From assembly GCF_002077945.1 (NCBI RefSeq), contig NZ_LVYD01000058.1:434001-498000 (forward strand): a stretch of DNA of 64,000 nt, written 5' to 3'. The position numbers were made by a program, and so were the translations under genes. Source of the stretch: Niastella vici. GTDB taxonomy: Bacteria > Bacteroidota > Bacteroidia > Chitinophagales > Chitinophagaceae. The notes below the pieces were generated by a model that saw only the letters and a program-made list of their open reading frames with translations, was not told the DNA's origin and made no database searches. This document shows positions 26,764 to 36,459 of the stretch, piece after piece. Numbering within the stretch: position 1 is the first letter of the stretch; every line of letters starts with the position of its first letter.

Positions 26764-27356
26764 ATGGACTACGGATTGCTTGCTGATAACGTATTGCTTA
26801 AGCTATTGAAAATAAGCGACGAACTTGCTTATAAAGAGCTTTATTTACGTTATTGGCGAAAGCTGTACCGTTCTGCCGTAAGCAAAACAAATAGTAAGGA
26901 AGTGGCGGAAGACATAGTTCAAAGCGTGTTCACCGATCTTTGGGACCGCCGGGAAAGCCACCAGATAATTACCATCGCCGCCTACCTCGAAACAGCAGTA
27001 AAATACCAGATAATCAACTACATTAAGTCGGCCATTTCAAAACGCACGCAGTGTACACGGGTTTCGGCGAATTGCAAAAAGCAGAGGAAAACAGCGCCGA
27101 TCTGCCCCTGCTGGTGCAGGAGCTGAACACCGCCATCGACAAAGCCATCAGTCAGTTGCCGCAAAAAACGCAGACCATCTTCCGCTTAAGCCGTTTTGAA
27201 AAACAAAGCAATAAAGATATCTCCCGCATCATGGACCTCTCTGAAAAGGCTGTGGAATATCATATTACCCAATCTTTAAAGTCGCTGCGTTTCTTTTTGC
27301 GCGACTTTATTCTCGTTGATTTTATCCTCCTCCTGTTTGAAAATATCTCTAAGTAA
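26764..27356 (+). pseudogene. Frameshifted ECF sigma-70 factor
   Basis: Residues 1-94 of frame one are sigma region 2 (YKELYLRYWRKLYRSAVSKT, VAEDIVQSVFTDLW, YLETAVKYQIINYIKS). At about 27045-27051 the reading shifts by -1 and the second frame continues with region 4 (AISQLPQKTQTIFRLSRFEK, KDISRIMDLSEKAVEYHITQ, SLKSLRFFL). Together they make a normal-length sigma of about 197 residues. The two halves as written would give a truncated product and an orphan region 4. FecR, SusC and SusD follow downstream, so this is the expected sigma of a trans-envelope signalling module. No slippery heptamer is visible at the junction. Confidence 0.75.
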
Positions 27357-27472
27357 TAAATTGAAATCGGTTTAGCGCCTGCTGGTTTACCCATCAAAAA
27401 AAAGTTACCATTCTTTTTAGGGTAAATAAAGGTTGATTTGACTATTATATTATAAGTGCCAAAATTGTTCTA

Positions 27473-28513
27473 ATGGACCATAAAGCATTCAGACAGTTAC
27501 TGAAAAGGTACCTGGATAATTCCTGTACAGATGACGAAAGAAACGTTATTGACCAATGGTATGAACTGTTGGACAATGAAACTATTGACCTCAATGACAG
27601 GGAAATGGGTGAAGTGGAAAGCCGCCTCTGGAACAAATTGCAATCTGCTTCAAAAGAGAAAGCGATTATGGTGCCCCTCAAACGGCGGGCCTTTCCCTGG
27701 AAATACGCCGCCGCTGCCTGTTTGCTGGGCCTGGTTTTAACCAGCGGTATACTTTGGTTCAGAAGTAATGCGAAAACGCCTGCTGCCGGCGGTACATTGG
27801 TTGCCGCAAAGGTCACCGCGGGCTTTATGGAGCAGGCCAATACCGGCACTACACCCAAAGATGTGCAGCTGGAAGATGGCAGCACGGTGACCATGTATCC
27901 CGGTTCCAAACTTGCCTTTCCAAAACACTTTGCGGCCGCAAAAAGAGAAGTGTATCTCGAAGGCGAAGCCTTCTTCAAGGTCAGCAAAAATCCTAACCGG
28001 CCATTTTTTGTATATAATAATAATATAGTTACCCAGGTGCTGGGCACCAGTTTCGACATTCGGGGAAAGAACGGCCAGGTGGAAGTGGCAGTAAAAACCG
28101 GCCGCGTAGCCGTGTATGAAAATAAAGAACAGCTCAAGCTGAATGAAGTGCAGCAGAAATCAAATGGCGTTATTATTACCCCCAACCAAAAAGTGACCTA
28201 TTACCAGGAAGAACGGCATTTTGTTACCTCTATAGTCGATCAACCGGTACCTGTTCCAAAAGAAACAAAAAAGGAAGAAGCCCATTTCGTATATAATGAA
28301 ACGCCGCTGTATAAGGTGCTGAACGACCTCGAAGATACTTATGAACTGGAGATAGTGCTCGAGAACGATAAGATCAGGAATTGCCAGTTCACCGGCGACC
28401 TCACGGGGCAAAACCTGTTCAATAAACTGGAAGGTATTTGCCTGATCTTTAATGCGACCTATGAAATAAAAGGGACCAAGATATTATTAAAAACAGCGAA
28501 AGAATGTCCTTAG
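27473..28513 (+). CDS. FecR-family anti-sigma factor
   Basis: A 346-residue protein. The cytosolic N-terminal sigma-binding part (about 1-70, LLKRYLDNSCTDDERNVIDQW) is followed by a membrane helix (about 77-97, YAAAACLLGLVLTSGILWF). The periplasmic FecR domain follows (LEDGSTVTMYPGSKL, GEAFFKVSKNPNRPFFV, VLGTSFDIRG), then the C-terminal STN-contacting domain (PLYKVLNDLEDTYELEI). It would hold the upstream sigma until the STN-bearing SusC receptor reports substrate. The sigma partner is frameshifted in this sequence. Confidence 0.9.
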   Translation: MDHKAFRQLLKRYLDNSCTDDERNVIDQWYELLDNETIDLNDREMGEVESRLWNKLQSASKEKAIMVPLKRRAFPWKYAAAACLLGLVLTSGILWFRSNAKTPAAGGTLVAAKVTAGFMEQANTGTTPKDVQLEDGSTVTMYPGSKLAFPKHFAAAKREVYLEGEAFFKVSKNPNRPFFVYNNNIVTQVLGTSFDIRGKNGQVEVAVKTGRVAVYENKEQLKLNEVQQKSNGVIITPNQKVTYYQEERHFVTSIVDQPVPVPKETKKEEAHFVYNETPLYKVLNDLEDTYELEIVLENDKIRNCQFTGDLTGQNLFNKLEGICLIFNATYEIKGTKILLKTAKECP

Positions 28514-28627
28514 AACTGATTGCTTATTGTATAACCTCAAAAAAAACTGCCATATGAGTCGTAATCCAACATAGAAGTCTGCAAAAATAAAAGCCAGCAA
28601 TATTCGCAGTATTGCCGGCCTTAGCAA

Positions 28628-28644
28628 TCCCGACCTAGTCGGGA
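28628..28644. repeat. 17-bp palindrome TCCCGAC-CTA-GTCGGGA
   Basis: A perfect 7-bp inverted repeat around a CTA loop, 48 bp before the SusC ATG at 28693 and therefore probably in its 5' leader. A less perfect hairpin (GCAATATTCGCAGTATTGC-like) directly precedes it at about 28594-28619. It resembles the palindrome inside the FecR gene at 62928-62945, so this may be a dispersed repeat rather than a gene-specific regulator. Confidence 0.5.
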
Positions 28645-28692
28645 AGGGTTTTGCCCGCTCTTATCATTCACGTTCAAAACCAATCACAATTT

Positions 28693-31600
28693 ATGGAAAA
28701 AAACTTACTTATTGCTTTAACCCGGTTGGCAATGAGATTGATGATCATTTATATACTAATTGCTTTTACTGTCTTTTCATCGTATGCCATTCCTGTGCAC
28801 GGGCAGGAAGCACTGAACAGGAAAATTACCATTGCTGCTAACAATACTGAATTAAAGGCCGTATTGGAAAAAGTACAAACAGCAGTGGATGCCAAATTTG
28901 TATTCAGTCCCACCATTATAAATGTAAAAAGAAAACTGAGTTTTTCTGTACAGGACAAAACGCTGGCCGAATTTCTGCAAACGATCATCGGGCCATTAGG
29001 CATCAAATACAAGGCTGTTGGCAACCTGATCATCCTGTTTGATGCAAAAGAAAAGGAACAGGATTATAATAATACAGCTGTTAATAATGCAGCCGTAACT
29101 GAAGAAAAGAAGCCGGTAAACCGCGACATCTCAGGCGTGGTGCTCGATGAGAAAAAAACACCGGTGGTAGGGGCTTCTGTCTTCATTCAGGGTACTACTA
29201 TTGGTACCATTACAGATGCCAGTGGAAAATTCCGTTTATCGGTGCCGGATGAAAACGTGACCCTCGAAATTTCTTATGTTGGTTTCAAAACCCAAACAGT
29301 GGAGGTGAGCGCCAGCACTGCTTCGGTGAACATTACCATGAGCGCCAGCGCAGGCGACATGAATGAAGTGATCGTAATTGGCTATGGTACCCAAAAGAAA
29401 GGCGATGTAACCAGCTCGGTGGCCTCGGTAAAAGCAGCTAATTTTGTTAAAGGTTCGGTGCGCGATGCCGGTCAGTTGATCCAGGGAAAAGTAGCCGGTT
29501 TAACCGTTGTAAACCCCAGCGGCGACCCAACCGGTTCTACCCAGATCATTTTACGTGGCCAGTCAACTTTGATGGGGCAGAACCAGAATCCATTGGTTTT
29601 GATAGATGGGGTGCCCGGCGATCTGCGCATGATTACACCACAGGATATTGAATCGGTCGATGTATTGAAAGACGGTTCTGCCGCAGCCATCTACGGTACC
29701 CGTGGTACCAACGGTGTTATTTTCATCACCACAAAAAGGGCTAACGGTAATAACAAAACATCGGTTGATTATGGTGCTTTCGCCAGTGTTCAAACCATTG
29801 CGCGCAAACCCGATATGTCTACGGCTGCAGATATGCGTGCACAGATCGCTGCGGGGCTGCGTCAAAACCAGTTGATCGATCAGGGCGCCAGCACCGATTG
29901 GCTGAAAGAAATAACCAGAACGCCCTTCTCACAGGACCATAATCTCACTATTCGCGGCGGTAATTCTACTACCAATTACCTCGCGAGCCTGAACTATGAC
30001 AATTCACAGGGTTTATTCCTTAAATCATACAACCAGTTATTTTCAGGCCGGTTCGATTTGAATCATAACATGTTCAACAACAAGCTTAAGCTGAACGTAA
30101 ATGCATTCAGTTCATCCCGTAAATTGAATGGCTTCAATACCGGTGACTACCTGCAGGCTTTACGGCAAAACCCCACGGCTCCGGTGAAGGATACTGCCGG
30201 GAACTGGTTCCAGGAGTTAAGCAAATTTGAATACCAGAGTCCGGTATCGGACCTGATGGAAAGCAAAGGACAAACCAATGAAGGGCTCTCCAGGTTTAAC
30301 GGTTCAATAGCATTCCTGCCTGTTAAGGGATTGAAATTATCGGCCCTGTTCTCTTACTCAAAATGGATGCAGGAATATGGTTACGCCGAAACAAAAAAAC
30401 ATGCTTCCACACTAAGGGATAACCGCAATGGCTATGCCCGGGAAGGTGGCGCCGAATCAATTGACCGGTTGACTGAATTAACGGCTGAATATTCAAAGTC
30501 ATTATCAAAACACAACTTTACGGTATTGGGCGGTTACAGTTACCAGGAAAATGATTACAGCAATCGTCAAATGGAGAACTGGGATTTTCCCACCGATATC
30601 TTCGACTGGCATAATATAGGGTTGGGACGAGCGATCAGCAGCGGTGATTATGTAAACCTTATCAGGACCTACAAGGCTGAAACCAATTTGATCGGCTTGT
30701 TCGGCAGACTGAGCTATAATTACGATCAGAAGTATTTATTCATGGCAAGCATTCGTCGCGAAGAGGCCAGTCAGCTGTGGGGTACCAATAATAAATGGGG
30801 AACATTCCCGGCAATATCTGCCGGCTGGAAGATCAGTCGCGAGGCATTTATGGATAATGTGAAGATCATCAATGACCTGAAATTAAGAGCGGGATATGGT
30901 GTTACCGGTTCCCAACCATTTGACCTGTTCCGCGGTGTTGCCTTGCTTGGTTATAGCGGATTTGTATTATCAAATGGTAGCTGGATCCAGACCCTGGTGC
31001 CTACACAAAACGCCAACCCCGATCTGAAATGGGAAGAAAAGCGTGAAACGAATATCGGTCTCGACTTCAGCCTGTTGAATAACCGCATCAGCGGTAGCAT
31101 CGACCTGTACGACCGCCAGATCCATAACCTGCTGTACCTGTTCGAAGTACCCAGTCCGCCAAACTTATACAATCGTACGCTGGCGAATGTAGGCACACTC
31201 GAAAATAAAGGGCTTGAAATATCGCTGAACTTCGTGCCGGTATCGAAGCGTGATTTTCAATGGAACACGACCGTTAATTTTTCTACCAACTCCAACAAGC
31301 TGAAAAGTCTTTCCAATGATCTGTATAAAACATCCACTGATTATATCCGGGTGGGCGCTATTTTCCCGCCTATTCAAACCTTCTCGCACCTGTTAAAGGT
31401 GGGCGGATCAGTTGGAGATTTCTATGGGTATAAAGTTGTGGACGTTGGCAATGACCCATCAGATGCTGCGAACTATGGCCAATGGGTGTATGAAGGAAAA
31501 GATGGCAAACCGGTGAATTATTCGTCATTCGGCCACTCGTTTGAAGATAAAAAAGTGATTGGGAATGGCTTACCCAAATACTACCTGTCATGGAACAATA

Positions 31601-32079
31601 ATTTCACCTATAAGAACTGGGACCTGGCCATAACGCAACGAGGCGCATTCAAATTCCAGGTGGCAAACTTGCAGCGGATGATGTTCGAGAACCCCACCCA
31701 GGCGCAATACAACCTGTTAAAGAATGCATATAATCCGGTATACGGAAAAACACAATTGAAGTCACCGGTTGAATTCAACAGTTATTATATTGAGAACGGT
31801 GATTTCTGGAAGATAGATAACATAACGCTGGGTTATAGTTTAAAGAATACCGGTTTAAAATATATCAGGTCTGCAAGATTCTATATAGCTACACTTAATA
31901 CATTTATTATTACAGGTTACAAAGGCATAGACCCCGAGGTTAGTTTACGCAATGGAACTTCTACTGCCCAGTCAGGTGTTGTGCAGGTTCCCACTTCAGG
32001 TCTTGATCCCGGAATGGATTCACCGTTCAAATATCCAACAACCCGCTCCTTCAGTGTTGGTCTTAACGTTACCTTCTAA
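28693..32079 (+). CDS. SusC-family TonB-dependent transporter with N-terminal STN signalling domain
   Basis: About 1128 residues from ATG 28693. An in-frame TTG at 28651 adds only a non-signal tail. A long signal sequence runs to about residue 38 (IPVHGQ). STN domain at about 42-118 (ITIAANNTELKAVLEKVQ, FSVQDKTLAEFLQTII), carboxypeptidase-regulatory-like domain at about 140-220 (ISGVVLDEKKTPVVGASVFI), plug from about 225 (EVIVIGYGTQKKGDVTSSV, ESVDVLKDGSAAAIYGTRG), then a 22-strand barrel ending GLNVTF. The STN domain links it to the FecR/sigma system upstream. It imports oligosaccharides with the SusD lipoprotein 18 bp downstream. Confidence 0.93.
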   Translation: MEKNLLIALTRLAMRLMIIYILIAFTVFSSYAIPVHGQEALNRKITIAANNTELKAVLEKVQTAVDAKFVFSPTIINVKRKLSFSVQDKTLAEFLQTIIGPLGIKYKAVGNLIILFDAKEKEQDYNNTAVNNAAVTEEKKPVNRDISGVVLDEKKTPVVGASVFIQGTTIGTITDASGKFRLSVPDENVTLEISYVGFKTQTVEVSASTASVNITMSASAGDMNEVIVIGYGTQKKGDVTSSVASVKAANFVKGSVRDAGQLIQGKVAGLTVVNPSGDPTGSTQIILRGQSTLMGQNQNPLVLIDGVPGDLRMITPQDIESVDVLKDGSAAAIYGTRGTNGVIFITTKRANGNNKTSVDYGAFASVQTIARKPDMSTAADMRAQIAAGLRQNQLIDQGASTDWLKEITRTPFSQDHNLTIRGGNSTTNYLASLNYDNSQGLFLKSYNQLFSGRFDLNHNMFNNKLKLNVNAFSSSRKLNGFNTGDYLQALRQNPTAPVKDTAGNWFQELSKFEYQSPVSDLMESKGQTNEGLSRFNGSIAFLPVKGLKLSALFSYSKWMQEYGYAETKKHASTLRDNRNGYAREGGAESIDRLTELTAEYSKSLSKHNFTVLGGYSYQENDYSNRQMENWDFPTDIFDWHNIGLGRAISSGDYVNLIRTYKAETNLIGLFGRLSYNYDQKYLFMASIRREEASQLWGTNNKWGTFPAISAGWKISREAFMDNVKIINDLKLRAGYGVTGSQPFDLFRGVALLGYSGFVLSNGSWIQTLVPTQNANPDLKWEEKRETNIGLDFSLLNNRISGSIDLYDRQIHNLLYLFEVPSPPNLYNRTLANVGTLENKGLEISLNFVPVSKRDFQWNTTVNFSTNSNKLKSLSNDLYKTSTDYIRVGAIFPPIQTFSHLLKVGGSVGDFYGYKVVDVGNDPSDAANYGQWVYEGKDGKPVNYSSFGHSFEDKKVIGNGLPKYYLSWNNNFTYKNWDLAITQRGAFKFQVANLQRMMFENPTQAQYNLLKNAYNPVYGKTQLKSPVEFNSYYIENGDFWKIDNITLGYSLKNTGLKYIRSARFYIATLNTFIITGYKGIDPEVSLRNGTSTAQSGVVQVPTSGLDPGMDSPFKYPTTRSFSVGLNVTF

Positions 32080-32097
32080 CCTTTAATTATTTCAGCA

Positions 32098-33744
32098 ATG
32101 AAAAAAACAGCTCATTATATAGTATCTGGCATAACTGCACTGGTTGTTGGTGCTATGTTGTTATCGGCCTGCACAAAATTGAAAGACACTAACTATAACC
32201 AGATCGTTTCAGGTGATTTTGTTCCTACCAGCTCTGATCTGCCGGCACTGGCAGGAGCAGCCTATGTTGACTGGCGGGGGCTTTTGTTACAATGGAATAC
32301 GCTTTACCGCGCACAGGAAGTTTCCGGTGATGAAATGCTTACGCCTGCACGGCCGAATGGATGGGTGGATGGCGGTGTTTACCGGCGCATCCATGAACAT
32401 AAATGGACAACCGATGACGATATTGTGATCAATATCTGGACGCGGGCCTACCAGGGCGTTACCAATTGTAACCGCATCATTTACCAGGTGCAATCGGGCG
32501 CTATTCCAGTTGCAGCCAAAGACACGGCTGCATTGGTTGCGGAAATGAAATTGTTGCGCGCATCTTACTATTGGGTCTTATGCGACATTTACGGCAATAT
32601 TCCCATTGTTGACCGGTTTGATGTACCGGCCGGGTTTCTGCCCCAGCAAAGTACCCGCAAACAAGTGTATGATTTTATTGTGAATGATCTTATCACAAAC
32701 ATTCCGCGGGTGACCGATGAAGTAAGTACAAAGACTTATGGCAAATTCAATAAATGGGCCGGGCTTGCCTTACTGGCGAAAATGTATCTGAACGCAGAAG
32801 TGTATACCGGTACATCTCAGTGGGACAAATGCAAGGCTGTTTGTGATACCATCATCAACTTTGCAACAAGTTCCGGAAAGATCGGCCTGGAGGCTAACCA
32901 AAAGAGTGTATTTGTAACCAACAATGAAAATTCGAAAGAGATCATTTTTGCTTTGCCTTTCGATTCAAAATACGTGAACGACTGGAATTCTTTTGACGTG
33001 CATATGCAAACGCTGGAGCCGGAAAATCAAAAAACCTACAATCTGCAATTTTCGCCCTGGGGTGGTGTATGTGCGATACCACAATTTATCAATACATTTG
33101 ACCCGGAAGACAGCCGCCTGCTCGATAACTACATCAGGGGGCAACAATACACGGCCACAGGCGATAGCATCTTTGGTACTATGGGCGCTTTTGTAGGAAA
33201 GCCGCTGGCTTATCGCAATTCTTTGCCCGGCGTTGACCAATCGGAAGAAGTGGATGGGTACCGGCTGGGAAAATTTGAAATAGCCATGAAGGCTACCAAC
33301 CGCCTCAGCAATGACTGGCCGCTTTTCAGGTATGCCGATGTGTTGATGATGAAGGCAGAAAGTTTATTGCGATTGGGAAGCGCCGATGCAGCTGCCCTCA
33401 TCGTAACCCAGGTGCGTCAACGGGCTTTTAAAGCGAATCCCGCCAAGGCGGTTGTAACCGGAGCGCAGTTATCAGGCGGGAGTACGTATGATTATGGCCT
33501 GCGGAATCATTTTATTTCAACAACTGAAGGCGGCGCCGATATTAAGTATGGCCGTTTCCTCGATGAACTGGGTTGGGAATTTAACCAGGAAGCCCGGCGA
33601 AGAACAGATATGATCAGGTTTGGGGTGTTTACCAAAAAATCGTGGTTGTCGCATATGCCCAATGGCGATTACCGTGCGCTGTATCCCATTCCTAAATCAG
33701 AAATGGATAAGAATACAAACCTGAAGCCGAATCCTGGATATTGA
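32098..33744 (+). CDS. SusD/RagB-family glycan-binding lipoprotein
   Basis: A 548-residue protein with lipobox LLSAC (Cys about 25). The TPR-rich SusD core includes RAYQGVTNCNRIIYQ, AEMKLLRASYYWVLCDIYGNIPI and KWAGLALLAKMYLNAEVY. The C-terminal RagB part has RYADVLMMKAESLLRLG and GWEFNQEARRRTDMIRFG, ending PNPGY. It forms the lid of the SusC transporter encoded just upstream and determines glycan capture at the cell surface. The GH31 gene follows after a 225-bp spacer with an inverted repeat. Confidence 0.93.
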   Translation: MKKTAHYIVSGITALVVGAMLLSACTKLKDTNYNQIVSGDFVPTSSDLPALAGAAYVDWRGLLLQWNTLYRAQEVSGDEMLTPARPNGWVDGGVYRRIHEHKWTTDDDIVINIWTRAYQGVTNCNRIIYQVQSGAIPVAAKDTAALVAEMKLLRASYYWVLCDIYGNIPIVDRFDVPAGFLPQQSTRKQVYDFIVNDLITNIPRVTDEVSTKTYGKFNKWAGLALLAKMYLNAEVYTGTSQWDKCKAVCDTIINFATSSGKIGLEANQKSVFVTNNENSKEIIFALPFDSKYVNDWNSFDVHMQTLEPENQKTYNLQFSPWGGVCAIPQFINTFDPEDSRLLDNYIRGQQYTATGDSIFGTMGAFVGKPLAYRNSLPGVDQSEEVDGYRLGKFEIAMKATNRLSNDWPLFRYADVLMMKAESLLRLGSADAAALIVTQVRQRAFKANPAKAVVTGAQLSGGSTYDYGLRNHFISTTEGGADIKYGRFLDELGWEFNQEARRRTDMIRFGVFTKKSWLSHMPNGDYRALYPIPKSEMDKNTNLKPNPGY

Positions 33745-33789
33745 TCATTAAATAAAGGACTGACCTTTGAGGTCCTAACTATATGAAAT

Positions 33790-33917
33790 AGGAGGTAAGA
33801 AGTAGGAAGTAAGAAGAGACCGAATTTCCAGCCTCAAAATCTTAATTCGATTTTCTAAATAAGTGGCAAGCTGAACTTTTTTGAGCTTCATATCTCTTAC
33901 TTCCTACTTCCTGCCTC
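33790..33917. repeat. Inverted heptamer microsatellite (hairpin-forming)
   Basis: Left arm at 33790-33818 is built of GAAGTAR-type heptamers. The right arm at about 33892-33917 is its near reverse complement (TTACTTC CTACTTC CTGCCTC). The arms share a 14-nt exact core TTACTTCCTACTTC. An inner CTCAAAA/TTTTTGAG pairing extends the structure. It lies between the SusD and GH31 genes and can form a long imperfect hairpin in the transcript. Confidence 0.6.
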
Positions 33918-33969
33918 GTTCCCCTATTGCTTATCGACCTTACAGGTATTCATGATAACACAAACCTAA

Positions 33970-36351
33970 ATGAATAAGAAAAGAATTATTTTATTCTCTT
34001 TTTTACTGGCCGGACTGCACGTTACAAGTTGGAGCCAATCGTACCAGAAAACCGACAATGGAATCAAAGCAAGGATCCAGGGCACTGATGTGGAAGTGCA
34101 ATTTTATACGCCGCAAATAGTGCGCATAATAAAGGCGCCTGCAGGTTCCACCGCAATGGAGAAAAGCCTGGCCGTCATTGCGGCGCCACAAAAAAAATTG
34201 CGATTGGTGATTGGCGAGGAAAAAGATGAATTGACAGTGCTTACCCAATCAGTGGTGGTGAAGCTCAACCGGCAAACAGCAGCCATTCGTTTTTATGATA
34301 AAAATGCGGCGTTGTTATTGAAGGAAAAAGAGAATGGCACTCATTTTTCCCCTTCCGCCGACCCACCCCTGTATGACGTTGTACAAACGTTTCAGTTAGA
34401 AGGTGGTGAATCTATTTATGGCCTGGGCCAGCATCAAAGCGGTGTAATGGACCAGCGCGGTCAGCAATTACTGCTGAAACAAAATAATATGCAGATCGCC
34501 GTACCATTTTTTCAATCCATCAAAGGCTATGGCGTACTGTGGGATAATAATTCAACCACTCATTTTAAAGACGACGCCGATGGAACCTCTTTTCAATCGG
34601 AAGTAGGGGCGGGCGTTGACTATTATTTTATTCAGGGCGGCAATGCCGATAAAGTAATTGCCGGTTACCGGCAACTCACCGGCGAGGCGCCGCTGTTTCC
34701 CCGCTGGACGCTCGGTTACTGGCAAAGCCGCGAGCGCTATAAAAGCCAGTATGAAACCAATGAAGTGGTACGCAAATACCGGGAGCTGCATGTGCCGCTC
34801 GATGGCATTGTGCAGGACTGGCAATACTGGGGCGAAGACGAAAGCTATTGGAACTCTACTGAGTTTGGCAACCCCCGTTTTCCTGAACCAAAGAAAATGG
34901 TAGACAGTGTGCATGATCATCACGCGCACATCATTATTTCTGTGTGGCCTTCGTTCGGCAACAAAACAAAAATATACGAGGCGTTCAAACAACAGAACTT
35001 GTTGTTTGGCAAGTATGTTACCTGGCCCATCAATGAGAATGTAGAAGTGTACGATGCATTCAATCCGCATGCCCGCGACATTTACTGGAGCTACATGAAC
35101 AAAAATATTTTCTCTATCGGTATTGATGGCTGGTGGTTGGATTCAACTGAACCCGATCATTTCAAGGATAAAGAAAGTGATGAAGCCTATCAAACTTTCC
35201 TCGGCGCTTATCGAAAAGTGCGGAATGCCTTTCCCTTAATCCATACCGGCGGGGTGTATAAACATCAAAGAGAAGTGACGGGCAACAAGCGGGTATTTAT
35301 TCTGGCCCGCTCGGCCTTTAGTGGTCAGCAACGCTTTGGCACCATGATGTGGTCGGGCGATGTGGTATCGGGCTGGAATGTTTTTCGCAAACAGATCTCC
35401 GGCGGGCTTAATTTATCATTATCAGGTCTGCCTTACTGGAACAGCGATATTGGTGGTTTCTTTTCAGGAAGAAATTATCCGGGCGGCGTAAGCGATGCGG
35501 CCTTCCGCGAACTGTATGTACGCTGGCTGCAGTTTGGAACTTTTTGTCCGATGATGCGTTCGCACGGTACAGATACACCCCGGGAAATTTATCAATTCGG
35601 CGCCAAAGGCGACTGGGCCTATGATGCCATCGAAAAATTCATTAACCTGCGTTACCGGTTCCTGCCCTATAATTATTCCAATGCCTGGGAGGTTGCTGCC
35701 GGCGGCACTATGATGCGCGCCCTGATGATGGATTTCCCCACCGATAAAAAGGTGTTGAACATCGATAATGAATATATGTTCGGAAAATCAATGTTGGTTT
35801 GTCCCGTAACTGATTCCATGTACACCAGCAGGGCAAATGGCAATACCGCTGTTGATCTCAAGACCATCAAAAAACAAAAATTGTATTTGCCTGCAGGAAC
35901 CCAGTGGTTCGATTTCTGGACAGGTGAAAAATTAGCCGGCGATCAGGAAGTGGAAAAAGAAGCGCCTATTGATATTATGCCTTTATATGTAAAGGCCGGG
36001 TCAATTATTCCAATGGGACCGTTTCAGCAGTATACCGACGAGAAAAAACCGGATGCGCTTGAAATAAGGATCTATGAAGGGGCCGATGGCAAATTCACGT
36101 TGTACGAAGACGAAGGCGACAATTACAATTATGAAAAAAGGATCTGTACTTTCATCGACTTTGAATGGAACGACAAAGCCCGGACCTTAACCATTAAAGA
36201 CCGGAAGGGATCATTTCCCGGAATGTTGCAGAACCGCACGTTCAATGTTGTGGTGGTGAAAAAGGGTAATGGAACAGGGATGGAAGTGCCCGGGAAGTTT
36301 GATAGGGTGATAACTTATACGGGTAAAGCGGTAACAACCAAAATACCTTAA
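33970..36351 (+). CDS. GH31 glycoside hydrolase (alpha-xylosidase/alpha-glucosidase)
   Basis: A 793-residue protein with a signal peptide (about 1-22, ending TSWSQ). An N-terminal beta-sandwich domain includes GESIYGLGQHQSG and YGVLWDNNSTTHF. The (beta/alpha)8 barrel has nucleophile D391 in WWLDSTEPD and acid/base D464 in WSGDVVSGW, then SHGTDTPREIYQF. C-terminal beta domains include a DUF5110-like end (FTLYEDEGDNYNYEKR). The EP after the nucleophile is as in alpha-xylosidases such as those of xyloglucan loci, so release of alpha-1,6-xylose from xyloglucan oligosaccharides is the favoured activity; an alpha-glucosidase is the alternative. Probably periplasmic. Confidence 0.87.
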   Translation: MNKKRIILFSFLLAGLHVTSWSQSYQKTDNGIKARIQGTDVEVQFYTPQIVRIIKAPAGSTAMEKSLAVIAAPQKKLRLVIGEEKDELTVLTQSVVVKLNRQTAAIRFYDKNAALLLKEKENGTHFSPSADPPLYDVVQTFQLEGGESIYGLGQHQSGVMDQRGQQLLLKQNNMQIAVPFFQSIKGYGVLWDNNSTTHFKDDADGTSFQSEVGAGVDYYFIQGGNADKVIAGYRQLTGEAPLFPRWTLGYWQSRERYKSQYETNEVVRKYRELHVPLDGIVQDWQYWGEDESYWNSTEFGNPRFPEPKKMVDSVHDHHAHIIISVWPSFGNKTKIYEAFKQQNLLFGKYVTWPINENVEVYDAFNPHARDIYWSYMNKNIFSIGIDGWWLDSTEPDHFKDKESDEAYQTFLGAYRKVRNAFPLIHTGGVYKHQREVTGNKRVFILARSAFSGQQRFGTMMWSGDVVSGWNVFRKQISGGLNLSLSGLPYWNSDIGGFFSGRNYPGGVSDAAFRELYVRWLQFGTFCPMMRSHGTDTPREIYQFGAKGDWAYDAIEKFINLRYRFLPYNYSNAWEVAAGGTMMRALMMDFPTDKKVLNIDNEYMFGKSMLVCPVTDSMYTSRANGNTAVDLKTIKKQKLYLPAGTQWFDFWTGEKLAGDQEVEKEAPIDIMPLYVKAGSIIPMGPFQQYTDEKKPDALEIRIYEGADGKFTLYEDEGDNYNYEKRICTFIDFEWNDKARTLTIKDRKGSFPGMLQNRTFNVVVVKKGNGTGMEVPGKFDRVITYTGKAVTTKIP

Positions 36352-36422
36352 CCCTGGCAGGGCTTATTTATTATAGCATTGAAAATCAATGTATTTTTTG
36401 TTGACGCAGACATTTTCAATTT

Positions 36423-36459
36423 AAAAGGACGTCCATTTCATTTAATTGGACGTCCTTTT
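36423..36459 (+). terminator. Strong intrinsic terminator after GH31 gene
   Basis: A perfect 12-bp inverted repeat, AAAAGGACGTCC (36423-36434) and GGACGTCCTTTT (36448-36459), with a 13-nt loop. The 3' arm ends in TTTT, and AAAA on the other side makes it bidirectional. It lies 72 bp after the GH31 stop. Its loop and right arm overlap the first unit of the 42-bp tandem array. Confidence 0.75.

Noticed and set aside
26764..27356. Programmed ribosomal frameshift in the sigma gene
   Set aside because: The junction near 27045-27051 has no slippery heptamer or strong downstream hairpin. A mutation or sequencing error is simpler.
34552..35070. Long minus-strand frames within the GH31 genes (also 38324-38842)
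   Set aside because: They are antisense to conserved catalytic-domain coding sequence and have no family features; codon structure of the sense strand explains them.
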